Part shown: piece by piece, positions 29,869 through 40,275 of the stretch
Position numbering within the stretch: position 1 is the first letter of the stretch
Layout: every line of letters starts with the position of its first letter
Source: Rhynchopus sp. YZ270_cl-10
Taxonomy: Eukaryota; Euglenozoa; Diplonemea; Diplonemida; Diplonemidae
Length of the DNA: 64,000 nucleotides
Assembly (NCBI GenBank): GCA_964035575.1
Contig: OZ037902.1
Location: 744,001 to 808,000, forward strand
Reading direction: 5' to 3'
Made by a program: the position numbers and the translations under genes
The notes under the pieces: model-generated
The model's database searches: none
The model's input: only the letters and a program-made list of their open reading frames with translations
Told to the model about the DNA's origin: nothing

Positions 29869-30892
29869 GCTGGGCCGTCTTGGCTGGGCTCAAATCATGG
29901 CCGCTTTTGCACCACGCCCCCTCTCTCTTATTAGATAGAAAACAACAACAACAACAACAAGAACACATCTGGGAGCGCACACGAGCACTTCTGTGTGGAG
30001 TGATGTCCCCCCCGAAGTGCCCTTTCCCCACCCATTCAAGCAGCTCCCTTCTCATCTCCCCCCCTCTGTGTTAAAAAGGCTAGACATGTCCAGGAACGAA
30101 AAAAACCAGAGCAAAAATAAACAATAGCCGCTTTTACCACACGCGGAACATAAAATGGCATACACTTTTCTAGAGAGACAATAAGTCACATCGCTATGGC
30201 TCTTTTCTCTCCCTATGGGACAACACCATGCAAGCATACCTCTGTCATCGTCTGTTTTATGTAGACGTTTTGCACCTTTCAACCTTTTAAGAGATGTGTG
30301 TGTGCACTAGAACCACATTCATCTTACAACTTTTTTCTTTCTTTTTCCCTCCAATTTTGTTACACGATTGACCCCTCACTCCCTTAGGGGACGTGGTGTA
30401 GGCGATACTGTGTACATCGTCTACGTCTAGGTTGTCTTTGCCATAGGATGCATTGAATTTTCCGCTGAAAATATTCCTGTTCCTTCTTTTTTTTCTGGAA
30501 AAGTTCTGCTGTCATCTTTTGTGGACAACGTTTTGCACGTTGTTTGCTTTCTTTCAAGATGACTAAGCAAAATGGTGAGGCGTAGGGGGGGAGGGTTCAT
30601 CCTACAACCTATTTTTTATTTTTTATTTTTGATAAAAAAAAGTATACCTAAATGTTTGTCATCTTCCGCACCGTCAAGCAAAACTACCAAACATAATAAC
30701 GAAAAAAAGACTAAAAAACCCCAGAAAGTGGCACATGAAATAACACAAAATATAGAATACCCCAAAGTTTGCTTCACCCCTCTGTTATCACTACCATTTT
30801 ATTTTTTTCTCCATGCGTTGCACTTCTACAGAAATTCTATAAATCTGTCCACCTCACCTTTCTACAGAACCCCATTCATACCTCTCAATACA
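29869..30892. other. Intergenic with two hairpin repeats
   Basis: A family-B hairpin lies at about 30292-30330 (AGATGTGTGTGTGCACTAGA, ACCACATTCATC, TTACAAC). A diverged family-A copy lies at about 30558-30605 (GATGACTAAGC ... GGTTCATCCTACAAC). An in-frame run upstream of the next ATG is open only by chance. An acceptor-like TTTCTACAG ends about 26 nt before the ATG at 30893. Confidence 0.6.
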
Positions 30893-32248
30893 ATGGACCA
30901 AGGTGGACTGACGATGGAGTTTCTGCTGTCCAAGCCGTTGCTCCCTGAGGCAGAGAAGAGTCACTTGCAGAAGGTCCTGACCTGTCTTGTTGGGACACTC
31001 GACGGTGTGCAGACCAAGGTCAACGCAATGGAGAAGACCATGCTGCGCACCTCCGACGCAACAGACGACAACACACAGAACGTGCACATCCTCACCACCC
31101 AGGTCAAGCAGCTGCAGCACGTCATGGAGAGCCTCCGCCACGAGCACCCCATCAAGAAGGACCTTGACGACATGCGGAAGTCGCATGCGCTGCACCAGGA
31201 GTCTGTCGTGGAGCTCCGCGGCACGGTCGATGTGCTGCGTGGGGTGGTGGACTCACGCAACCGCTCTTCCGATGAGTTTAAGATCAATCTCTCGAACCAG
31301 GTCGAATCCCTTCAGCGCGATGTTGACGTACGCAACCGGTCTGTCACGGATGCGATGAACGACCTTGCGAACCGTGTTGACTCGAAGACGGATGCAGCTG
31401 ATCTGGACCGTGTCGTCGCGCAGATGGAGGATGCAAACAAGCGTCAGGGTGCGGAGTTTGATGGTCTCCGCCGTTCCATCATCTCCGCTGACGAGCTTGT
31501 GAAGCGCCAGCAGGTGGACATCGAGCAGCTCCGCCTCACGCTTCTTGCACGCGACAGACAGCAGGCCGAGCAGATCGCCACCATGGAGGCTGCCATCGAC
31601 GCTGCCTCCAAACGCAACAACCAGGCTGCCCTCTCAGAGATGAACGACCTCCGCAATGCCTTCCACACCCACACCCGCAGCACCGAAGACACCGTCCACA
31701 ACATGGAACGCGACATGGACGGACGCTTCAACGGCGTCGAACAGAGAATGACCACCAGACTCGACGAGATCGTCTCAAGACGCACTGTCGGCATGGACGA
31801 CGGCCTCCAACGCATGCGCGAATTGGTTACAAGAATGCAGGGCGACGTGGCGGCAACAAACGACCAAGTTGCGAAGGTGGAGAGCGACTGTCGTGGTAAC
31901 TACAACCGTCTGCGTGACGACACCGACAACAAGCTGCTGGAGCTGCTCAACGCTGTGCAGGGTGTGGAACACTCCAAGGCTGCGCTGGAGAGGCAGGTGG
32001 CAGAGGCTGGCCGCATTCTGTGCCAGGGCATTCCGATCTTCACCTCTGCCGTCGCAGACTCGCCACCCTCCCTCAAGGGGCGTGGCCGCAGCAGCCACGG
32101 ACACCACCACGCACACAGCGACAGTGGTCTCAATGACGCAGATGGCCGCGGTGCGTCCTACTCCCCTCAACGCCCCCCAACCGCAGTAGGCCAAGCATAC
32201 AAAACCGGCCCCGGAGTGCTCTGTTCCTGTGATGACGATATTTTCTAA
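30893..32248 (+). CDS. Coiled-coil protein, 451 aa
   Basis: I choose ATG 30893; the open frame upstream to 30572 is non-coding repeat sequence. Almost the whole protein from residue 30 to 385 is predicted helical with heptads, and is rich in D, R, Q, V and N (NRVDSKTDAADLDRVVAQME, ERDMDGRFNGVEQRMTTRLD). A His/Ser/Gly-rich tail (GRGRSSHGHHHAHSDS) is followed by a Cys-containing end (VLCSCDDDIF). There are no membrane segments. I do not recognise the family. A cytoskeletal or flagellar structural role would fit but is inference. The strong GC-ending codon bias suggests good expression. Confidence 0.85.
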   Translation: MDQGGLTMEFLLSKPLLPEAEKSHLQKVLTCLVGTLDGVQTKVNAMEKTMLRTSDATDDNTQNVHILTTQVKQLQHVMESLRHEHPIKKDLDDMRKSHALHQESVVELRGTVDVLRGVVDSRNRSSDEFKINLSNQVESLQRDVDVRNRSVTDAMNDLANRVDSKTDAADLDRVVAQMEDANKRQGAEFDGLRRSIISADELVKRQQVDIEQLRLTLLARDRQQAEQIATMEAAIDAASKRNNQAALSEMNDLRNAFHTHTRSTEDTVHNMERDMDGRFNGVEQRMTTRLDEIVSRRTVGMDDGLQRMRELVTRMQGDVAATNDQVAKVESDCRGNYNRLRDDTDNKLLELLNAVQGVEHSKAALERQVAEAGRILCQGIPIFTSAVADSPPSLKGRGRSSHGHHHAHSDSGLNDADGRGASYSPQRPPTAVGQAYKTGPGVLCSCDDDIF

Positions 32249-34446
32249 GGTGAAATTTTTGAAATAAAGAGAAAATCTCAAAAAATAGAAATATTGTGCA
32301 GAACCATGATTTGATTGAAAAAAAGGACACTGAGAAGAGAATATCAAATTGTGGAAGGAATTAAAGTGGTCGTGGAACGGTAAAAGTCTCGATCGAAAAA
32401 AAAAAGACGCTGAGGGAAAAAAATATTGCATCATTTGTTAAAAAGGATTCTCGTGGGATTTTTTTCTCTTTGTTCCCCGAGTTTTCACTCTCTTTTTTTT
32501 TTTGGTTTTGTTTGCGTTTTTGGTTGAAGGGAAAATATCTGAAACCTCACACACCTTGGGGTCCGATATAACAGTCCTGTGTGTTCACATTTTCTGACTA
32601 TTCTGGGACACTTTTTTAATGATGAAAATGGTTACCCACCAAACCTTGGTGAGTAGAAATCATTATTCATTTATCATTCAATTAGGACAACTTCATTTTC
32701 GCCAACGACAAGACAAAACTAAAAAATTCTTTTTTAGATTGTTCAACTTTTTTGCTTTTTTATACTTATTTTTGGAGCAAATTGTACTTTGCCATAAGTA
32801 CTATACAATTTTTGCTTGTTGTTTCACAGATTTGTTTATGTGTGCATGCACGAACTCACATGAACTCATTTTCATTTTTTTCTTTTCTTTTCCAAACCAA
32901 GTTCTTCTGCACACCATGCAGATTCCGTGGTTGATACTCACCCCATTTAAATTTTTTGCTCTCCCTTTTTATGTTTATTTTTATGGTACAAAAATTCTGT
33001 TGTAATTCAGTAGCATCCCTTTCGCTCTGATTTTCAACAAACCCCTTTTACCATTTCTTCCTCCATCCCCGTTTCACAACAACAACAAAATAACTAAACA
33101 ACACAGACTGCTTACAGCGCAGCTATACTAACAGATCGGAAACCAACGGTATTGTGGTGTATACATCATCACAAAAAAGGTCTAATTCGTTCACGGTTAT
33201 ATATCCGCCTAATTTCAAAATTAGGTGGGTTTTTAAGAATTCAAAACCAATTTCAAAGAAAATGGATTTGCACATGCGTCAACTACACTATTCCAACAAT
33301 TCATCAAAGAAGAAGAACAAAAAAAAAGATGGTCAGGTGACCATATTGGACTAACTGTAGATAATTGTATTACTCCAAGGTCCAAAATCTTGCTCATCAC
33401 GGAAGACTATTTTTTGGATATTTTTTTTCTCCCCTTCTTCCTCACGGATTCTGCCTAAGTTGTCAGAGAATGTCGTACGTTTATGAAATGTTAAGTGTTT
33501 GATAACCCGTGGAGACCTGGTGCCTGCATTCAACAGAGGTATTTTGTACTTTCAACCACCATTTATGTTAGAAACCACTAGCAGTAATATGAACAGTGGA
33601 GATTGCACAGCTGTGGCAACACAACCGAGGCAACTACACTACTCCAACAAGAGAGTGGAACAAAAAAACAGTGTCTCTCCGCATTTCTACTTCTTACGAT
33701 TCTTCATTTCCCAGCAGAGGGAAAGAGTCCACAACCCGTGAAAAAAATGCAAAAAAAAAAAAAATTAAATCTCAAATGTCTCCCCCTTTCCCTTCCTCTC
33801 CCCTCACCTCCCCTTTTGCCCCTTCCCTTTTTAGATGAAAAAACCAGTGTTATTTTTTAGAGCCATTGCTGTTTAGGTTGTTTTTTGACAAAAAAAGAAA
33901 ATACTAAAATCCACAAAAAAAATCCCTAAGACGGAGAGAGAGGCTTTGTGGGAAAAAACAAAAGAAAAGCAAACCTGGGGATCTATTTTTTCCCCTTTTT
34001 TTATTAGAAAGAAAAAAAAAGCATGGATAAGAGCGTTGTACGGGAGTTGAATAAGGAGGAATTCATCATCTATTCGCACGCATTTTTATAAAAAACTGTA
34101 TGGTATGGAACTGTGTGCATGCGTGCGAAAAATAAGGACGATGTTATATTTTTTTCTCTCTTCTTTTGGTCTCACAAAACTCCATCCTATGTACACACGT
34201 CTCAATTTTAAAAGGTGAACAGAATGATTAGGTTCATCTTACAAACTTTTCTTTTTTTTTTCTCTTTGAGACAATTTCTTTTTTTTCTTTTTGTTCATCT
34301 TCAGCTTCTCTTTTTTCTCTTCTTTTTTACACTCTTTGTGGGGAAAAAAAAAGCAAAAAATATAGTTTCTTTTACACCCAACCTCCCCCCATCCAATCCC
34401 ACCACTATCCTCCCTCCACTCAAGAGGCATTTTTTATTTTAGAAAA
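32249..34446. other. Intergenic, AT-rich, with family-F repeats
   Basis: A family-F repeat is at 33596-33650 and a weak one at 33262-33306. Just before, at 33500-33560, GATAACCCGTGGAGACCTGGTGCCTGCATTC resembles the LINE 3' tail with a family-D start. A weak family-A remnant is at 34214-34247. The end is pyrimidine-rich with TTTTTATTTTAG four bases before the next ATG. No gene is seen. Confidence 0.5.
33596..33650 (+). repeat. Family-F repeat, copy 1
   Basis: GTGGAGATTGCACA, CTGTGGCAACACAACC, GAGGCAACTACACTACTCC. Other copies lie at 48273-48336 and 53462-53526, all in the same orientation and all followed by an A-rich run. Confidence 0.8.
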
Positions 34447-35904
34447 ATGCTGCCAGAGGGGCGAGCCGCGCTTTTAACGCTTTTAGCCGCAACCACAATA
34501 CACCCCTCTTCTTCGTCCCCTCCACGGGATGCACTTGGCCAAGCCTACAGCGTCATCGAACAAGACTATCTTTGGGTGGATGGACGCATTCCTTACAGCT
34601 TTTATGAGGGCAGTGAGGTGATTGATTTGAACCATATAGGGACCTACCATGCGTTTAACATGAGTCTTGCGGGTACTGTACGTGAAGCCATTGAAGAAAT
34701 CGAAGCAAAAACGTGTCTCCGTTTTGTTGAAATCTCCTGGACCGACTGTATTGCCGACCAAGCAGAGCAAGGCTGCCTCAAACTGGTCGACGACCACACC
34801 GCGACTGCAACGAGCCCCTGCTCTGTCTGGCCAGTAGGACGTTCCGCGAATGGGACATATTTGATGTCTTCGGCACACTGTAAATACTTTTCTATGCTTC
34901 ATGAATTAGTTCACGTCATCGGCTTCGTACACGAACATCAACGGGTGGATCGCGACCGTTTCCTTGTAGTCAACACTGAAAATATAAAGGAGGATATCCG
35001 GGTGCAGTTTACCTCCAATTTTATTAGTGTTGTGGCGGAGATTGGTGAATATGATTTTCAGAGTATTGTGCAGTACACTGCAACGGCAGGGAGGATTAGT
35101 ATGAACGAACCTGCGATGTTCACAAGCGAGGAGGTTGTGCAGGCGCAGAATCTTTCTGTTGGGGATGTCCGCGCTATCTCGTTTCTATACAACAGCTGTA
35201 AGGCACTGTCGAGCACTGCACCACCACCGTGCATCTCCTCCGGTGGCAACCTGACCACTGTCGCACCAGGTGTCCGTCTCTACTTCACCTTTGCAGTCTA
35301 CGCATCAACGTCTGGGTCAAAAATCTCATACACCATCAAAAACAAAGATACAACCAAAGCCACCCCTTCCTACTGGACTCTGTATACAGCGAACACCATC
35401 CTGCACGGGCTAAACCGAACTGCGATACAGCTGAACCTAACCGAAGTAGGAGAGTACAGCGTCGCGGTGACCTTCGTGGATGAGTCTTCAGGTGCCTCTT
35501 CTACCTGCGAAACTCATATTTCAATGACAGAGGACGCACCGCATGATGTACTCACCCCGCTAGATGAATGTGAATATCTCAATGCAAGCGACATCTGTGG
35601 TACCACCGCTGCGCGTTGTGTGGACAGTGATAAGTACCATTTTGGCAACGCACAGTGTGTCATTGAGGTCACCACCGTGCAGTCCTCGGGAGACGACAGT
35701 ACGAACCTGGTTGTCATCATCGCTGCGGTGGCTGGGGTTGCTGTGGTGATTGTGGTGCTTCTTATTGTAGTGTGGTGTTGCAGAAGAGGAACGGCGGAGG
35801 CACCAAAGAGCGCGCATAATACAGCAACAGAGCCAGCCTGCCAAGATGTGCCTGAGAGCGTGCGTGTCAGCGGGGGTGATGCGAACGTTGTGGAAGAAGT
35901 CTAG
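34447..35904 (+). CDS. Astacin-like membrane metalloprotease with altered Met-turn
   Basis: The 485-aa protein has a hydrophobic N-terminus (signal-like, about 1-20). Its catalytic domain carries the extended astacin zinc site HELVHVIGFVHEHQRVDR: H152, E153, H156 and H162. The usual Met-turn SxMHY reads SIVQY (206-210), so Met is replaced by Val while the Tyr ligand position Y210 is kept. Cys pairs and N-x-S/T sites fit a secreted fold. A Cys-containing Ser/Thr-rich domain (about 250-415) follows, then one membrane segment (about 420-443) and a short cytoplasmic tail. It is probably a surface protease. An acceptor-like TTTTAG lies just before the ATG. It is a single exon. Confidence 0.9.
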   Translation: MLPEGRAALLTLLAATTIHPSSSSPPRDALGQAYSVIEQDYLWVDGRIPYSFYEGSEVIDLNHIGTYHAFNMSLAGTVREAIEEIEAKTCLRFVEISWTDCIADQAEQGCLKLVDDHTATATSPCSVWPVGRSANGTYLMSSAHCKYFSMLHELVHVIGFVHEHQRVDRDRFLVVNTENIKEDIRVQFTSNFISVVAEIGEYDFQSIVQYTATAGRISMNEPAMFTSEEVVQAQNLSVGDVRAISFLYNSCKALSSTAPPPCISSGGNLTTVAPGVRLYFTFAVYASTSGSKISYTIKNKDTTKATPSYWTLYTANTILHGLNRTAIQLNLTEVGEYSVAVTFVDESSGASSTCETHISMTEDAPHDVLTPLDECEYLNASDICGTTAARCVDSDKYHFGNAQCVIEVTTVQSSGDDSTNLVVIIAAVAGVAVVIVVLLIVVWCCRRGTAEAPKSAHNTATEPACQDVPESVRVSGGDANVVEEV

Positions 35905-36501
35905 GGGGTGAGGCTTCAGTTTATCTCCTCTTTTTTTGTAAATGACAGTGAAAGATGAGAGGAATATTCATCTTTGTGTGGTTTGTACCCTGACATGAGA
36001 GGGTTTTTGTATTTCAAGTCACAATTTATCTTACATCCTTTTTGGTTTGGATGGTGACAAATCAGAAATGTGAGGCTCATCTTTTTAGCATTTTTTATTT
36101 CTCGTGGTGCGTTTATATTTATGGGGACCATTTTTGTTGATCCCTCACCATATACTATCAATTTATTGATTGCATATGATGAAAATATTATTTAGGGAAC
36201 ATTTACCAAAAGGGGCGTTTGCACTAACTTCTCTTTACCACCAGGCCTGAACCGTGACGGGCCTATTTTCCCGGGTTTTTTCGGCTGGGGACCGGTTTTT
36301 TTCCCGCCCTTTGCGCGTCTTTTTTGTGTGATTTTTGTGCCCTTTTTCGGGGGTTTTTGCGCTTTGCGCCCGCCTCCATGACAAATTTGGGCTGTGAAAA
36401 TTTGACCCAATTGAACACAATCTGGACCATATTTGGGTGATGGGTGGAGGGATTTATAGACAAAGCTGATACGGGCTGCCCCTTGCTCATACGCAGCGCA
36501 A
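35905..36501. other. Intergenic with a family-C hairpin and a small hairpin
   Basis: AAGATGA and TCATCTT arms form a hairpin at about 35952-35974. A family-C end lies at 35983-36027 (GTACCCTGACATGAGAGGG, TTTGTATTTCAAGTCAC). The piece TTGATCCCTCACCATATACT at 36138-36200 resembles 39172-39245. The stretch 36240-36500 may be the left part of repeat R1, whose limit is unknown. Confidence 0.5.
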
Positions 36502-37261
36502 AATCGTCCTCACGGATAGTGTGGAAGAATGGCGGAGGGGTACTTGTGCCTCGACGAGGGTGAGGAGGGCTCCAGGTTGGCCAGGGCTGCAGTAATCCTC
36601 CGAAATGTGGCGTTTTGCCACCTCACTTTGTGGTCTCTCGGAAAAACTACTACTGGTTTCTGTGTGAGTTTCAGAGATTTCTTTATCGAGGCAGACTTGA
36701 AAGAAAATGAACCATTGGTTCGTGCACCGCCTCAGCGAAGTGTGGTCCATGAGGTAAGTTTCGGCGCTGCTGACCAGGGAAGACATTGGGAACAGAGGGA
36801 CTGCATTTTTTTTGCGGAGCAAAAAAAAGTAAAAAAAAAAATGGCGCCGCAGGCAAAAAAAAATTTAGGGCACGGTGTAACACCACAGAGTCACTCAACG
36901 AACCCTTTTTTTGCGGAGCAAAAAATGAAAAATGGCGCCGCAGGCAAAAAAATTTTGAGGTACAGCCTGGATGGTGCGGGATTTCATGGTGCGGTCAGCA
37001 ACCCATTTCCCCAAGGTACTCCCGTTCAACCACACGGGGGGGACTTGGTGGGGGGGGTGTTCTGGATTCGGCACCCCTCCCCCCCTTTTTTTCCCCTCCC
37101 CCGAAAACTGGTTATTTTGCACGAGCGGTCTCATCCAGACACGCGGTATTTTTTCTCGGGCTCCTCTGAGCCCCTGTGAACCCCTAAAACGCAGTAGAGA
37201 CGGCGGGAAAAAAAGTGCGGGAAAAAAATTTATTTTTCCAAATCTGGGGACGGGGACCGGA
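36502..37261. repeat. Dispersed repeat R1, copy 2
   Basis: It matches 1-752 throughout. In this copy GTCCATGAG/GTAAGT forms a perfect donor-like site at about 36752, preceded by an open frame starting MAEGYLCLDEGEEGSRLARA. In copy 1 that site is altered. The reading could be coincidence. No terminal repeats are visible and the class is unknown. Confidence 0.85.
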
Positions 37262-38165
37262 TTTAGAAAAAGGCCTGCTTTACCACATTAATTATTATTT
37301 TTTTTTCAATTTTTTAGGGAAAATGGCTGCACCAAAAATTTCCCCCTCCTTCCCCCTTTTGTTGTTTCTTTCCTTTTTTGGGGTGTTGCGGACATTGTCC
37401 ACAAATTGGCAAAAAAATTGGCAAAAACCTCATTTTCTTTCTTTAGTTGGTAAGAAGATTTGAGTATGAGTTTGGGTAGATGCTTATACCCCTCTTTGAG
37501 GTTTAATAGTTTTTGGTGCAGCGGATTGGTGCACCTGCGTCCGCCGATATCCCTTTCAACAATCTCTTTGTGTGTACGAGTGGTCCATTCATGTTACAAG
37601 ATTTCCGTTCGATTGTGTGGTTCTTTGTGCATTAATAATGTTTTTTCCTGTTGATAAAACAAAGAAATTAATTCATCTTCCCCAGATTAGAATGGGAAAG
37701 TGAGAACGTAAACCATTGCAACTCATGCACCAGATTCATACGATATTCAACGCTTTTAGCTGTATTTTTTTCTCTATCTTCCGACGGGGGTGTGTGTGGG
37801 GGGGATTTTTTTACTCAGACAGCATTCGCTACGTAGAAGATCAATCAATGCAGTCCTTACAGGCACGCACCGAAAGTGCGCCCACCGGAGGTGCGAGAGA
37901 TCTCATCTCTCCCTTGGTGTGTTCTTCATTATAAAGAGCCAGGGAGAGATACCACAGAATTTCTGGGGGAAGTGATGCAAAGAGACCCCCCAGATGCAGT
38001 TTTAGGTCCAGCCCGCGACCTGGTAGGGGTTGTTTCCCCCCTACTGTTCGTATAGTGTTGGATGAGCCACAGAAATTACCCTCCTCCAGGTGATAACTTC
38101 TGTCCTTTTTATTTTGGAAACACTGGTGATCAATTCCATCTTGCGGCATTGAAAATATCTTGACT
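37262..38165. other. Intergenic, no gene seen
   Basis: Weak remnants of families D and B lie at about 37527-37605 (GGTGCACCTGCGTCCGCC; GTGTACGAGTGGTCCATTC). Otherwise there are T-rich tracts and short non-coding frames. Confidence 0.4.
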
Positions 38166-38250
38166 TGGATATGGCTGAATGGGTGGGGGGGGTGTACAAA
38201 ACAGCACAAAATACGCAAAAAGTGCGAATCACCTCCCTTCAGTCACACCA
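38166..38250. mobile_element. Short member of the TGGTGTGGCTGA foldback family
   Basis: It starts TTGGATATGGCTGAATGGG and ends CCCTTCAGTCACACCA, with one GCAAAAAGTGCGAATC unit inside, matching the subterminal unit of 934-1578. At about 85 bp only the ends remain. Confidence 0.65.
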
Positions 38251-38272
38251 CTTAACCATTTTTTTTTATATA

Positions 38273-38312
38273 GGTGACTAAGCAGGAGAGGCTAGGGTTC
38301 ATCTTATAAATC
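38273..38312 (+). repeat. Family-A hairpin repeat
   Basis: TATATA then GGTGA-CTAAGC, loop AGGAGAG, GCTAGG, GT, TCATC, TTATAAATC. Confidence 0.8.
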
Positions 38313-38849
38313 TTCTTTTGTTTTTTTGTATGTTCCATCTGTCCCCCCTCTCGAAGGTCTTTTTCTTCGCAAGTTTTCTTCTAAAACTCGGACCTTCAAA
38401 ATCGGAAAAAAGAAAGAAATAGTGGCTGTCTTTTTACACACGAAAAAATGATCAGCAACAAAAAAAAAAAAAAACTATGCAAAACAGAGCCCTTGAACAG
38501 ATACGTATCATATCTGTTCTTCTTGCTTGCTTATCCCCTTTTTTTTAAATGTTGTGTGCACGAGGTGCTCTCATCCGTTTTTTTTTTCCCCCCATTATTA
38601 TTATCCCCCCCTCGTTTTGTAGTATTCTTTAGTGGCCGCTATTCCAGTACAGGAATTTTTTTTCGTTCAGTAGTGTTCAGTAGTAGTGTGTATTCTTCTC
38701 CTTATTTCACTTTTGATGTTTGGTTGTTTTTTTTATCCTATCATAGGGTACCATACGTGCTTTCCTCTCCCCGTCTTCCCGTTTCCCTTCCTGCGACTCA
38801 CCTCAGTGCAAACTCTCTGGTGATACCAAAACTATTGAGCATTCTCTTC

Positions 38850-38884
38850 AATGTGCACGAGAGGCACATTTATCTTTCAAGTAA
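38850..38884 (+). repeat. Family-B hairpin repeat
   Basis: CAATGTGC, loop ACGAGAG, GCACATTTATC, TTTCAAGTAAAA. The core is identical to 23057-23090. Confidence 0.85.
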
Positions 38885-38937
38885 AATAAAAAAAAAACAT
38901 AATGAAGGGATTTCCATACATTCGTAGTGCGTCCGAG

Positions 38938-39145
38938 TCTGCTGGAGTCCGCCCTGAGTTGAGACGGACTACGGCGGACTTTCACAGCCCGCCATATTCC
39001 GTCTCAAGTCCACCAAAACTCGAACGGACTTGAGGCGGACTATGGCGGACTCCGGCCGAGTCTGGGCGGACTCAGTCAAAAGTCCGTCTCAACTCGGGCA
39101 GGGTCTTCTTGGTGGGATTTTTTTTTTGGCGGACTCAGGTGGACT
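38938..39145. mobile_element. Foldback element rich in GGCGGACT motifs
   Basis: The sequence CCTGAGTTGAGACGGACT near 38951 is inverted as AGTCCGTCTCAACTCGGG near 39088. At least eight copies of GGCGGACT, or its complement AGTCCGCC, lie in both orientations between. The design resembles the subterminal arrays of 934-1578 and 50667-51347. Limits are approximate. Confidence 0.55.
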
Positions 39146-39402
39146 GCAAATTATGGATTTCCATTGCTTTTTTTAGGGAACATTTTTTTGTGTTGATCCC
39201 TATCCCTATCAATTTGGATGCATATGATTGAAATACTATATTTTTTTTGCGACACTCCCACGGAGTGCCAATATCTGCATTTAATGATGCAGGTTTTGCA
39301 CGACCAACTTCACCTTTTCAAGGATTCAACAGTCAGACTATGTCGGCTTAGGTTTGTCCGATCCCTTTTTTTTTTTTTTAGATGTTGTTTAGGTCACTGT
39401 TT

Positions 39403-39442
39403 AGGACACTGTCACGAGGGGGCTTTGTATTTCATGACTCAT
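39403..39442 (+). repeat. Family-C hairpin repeat
   Basis: GGACACTGTC-ACGAGGG-GGCTTTGTATTTCATGAC. It directly precedes a family-A copy. Confidence 0.75.
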
Positions 39443-39450
39443 TTTTAAAA

Positions 39451-39492
39451 AGATGGCTAAGCACGAGAGGCTTAGGCTCATTTTACAAACTT
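39451..39492 (+). repeat. Family-A hairpin repeat
   Basis: AGATGG-CTAAGC, loop ACGAGAG, GCTTAG, GC, TCATT, TTACAAAC. The stem and loop are intact. Confidence 0.88.
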
Positions 39493-39785
39493 CTATTTTT
39501 TTAGAGAAAAAAAAAAGTGTGCACAGTGGCACAGTATTATCTCAATGTTGATTCTTTCTTTTTTAAAATACCCACAAGCGTGGTGCTATATGCGGGGGCT
39601 TGAAGCGTAGCTTCCTCGCATCCGTAGTGCCTTCCTCCCCCCAGCCTGCACATAGCATTGTTTGCGGAAGGAAAAGGTGGTGAAAAAAAAGGATGTCAAA
39701 ATTCTTTGTCCCATCCCCACTTTTTGACAAGGATCAGTTGGGTGTGGTGCATCTCTTGGGAGATAAACATATTTTTTTTTGTCAT

Positions 39786-39950
39786 GAAGGAGGAAATAGA
39801 AAACAAATCATTTTGAATACACTTTGCGGTTCTGGGGACGAACCGCGCTGCAGAGCCACTCCTCACCAAACAGGTCGAGGTGTGTGCGTTTCGCCACAAC
39901 CTTTCCCATGGGGTTTGTCGTGTGATGAGTGTGAAGTTTCTATTTTCTTC
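39786..39950. mobile_element. Small TIR element E2, copy 2
   Basis: GAAGGAGGAAATAGAAAAC at the left and GTTTCTATTTTCTTC at the right. The core matches 15873-16047 with few differences, including GCGGTTC-TGGGGAC-GAACCGC. It is followed directly by a family-D hairpin (about 39956-40003). Confidence 0.8.
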
Positions 39951-40120
39951 CCCCAGTGCCTGCATCCGCCTTGAGGTGTCTGCACGTTATCAAATCCACT
40001 TTTTATTTTTTTGGTTTTTTTATACCTGACACACATCGTTTGTGTTAGAAAAGGGTCTACGCAGACTGCTGTCGCAGCTGCACAATATCCAACAAATTAT
40101 CAAAATAATATATATTATTA

Positions 40121-40265
40121 TCGTGAATTTATTTTCCAGTATTTCACGCACAGGTGGAAACAGCCCAAGGGGAAGCATTTTTTCCCGAGGGCGAAGCCCG
40201 AGGGGAAAAATGCTTCCCCGAGGGCTGTTTCCACCTGTAAGTGAAATACTGGTATAAATTCACGA
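40121..40265. repeat. Long near-perfect palindrome, about 145 bp
   Basis: Arms: GTGAATTTATTTTCCAGTAT, TTCACGCACAGGTGGAAACA, GCCC, GGGAAGCATTTTTCCC and GGGC; the second half is the inverse. The tip is GGGCGAAGCCC. The outer part (GTGAATTTATTTTCC) recurs inverted at about 40793-40817, so this palindrome is probably part of a larger inverted-repeat element that includes 40276-40873. Confidence 0.85.
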
Positions 40266-40275
40266 AAATATATTA

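Noticed and set aside
30572-30892. N-terminal extension of the coiled-coil gene to the upstream ATG
   Set aside because: The extension translates a hairpin repeat and AT-rich leader, and ATG 30893 has normal composition after it.
30854-31815. Minus-strand ORFs under the coiled-coil gene
   Set aside because: They are shadows of the strongly GC-biased + strand gene.
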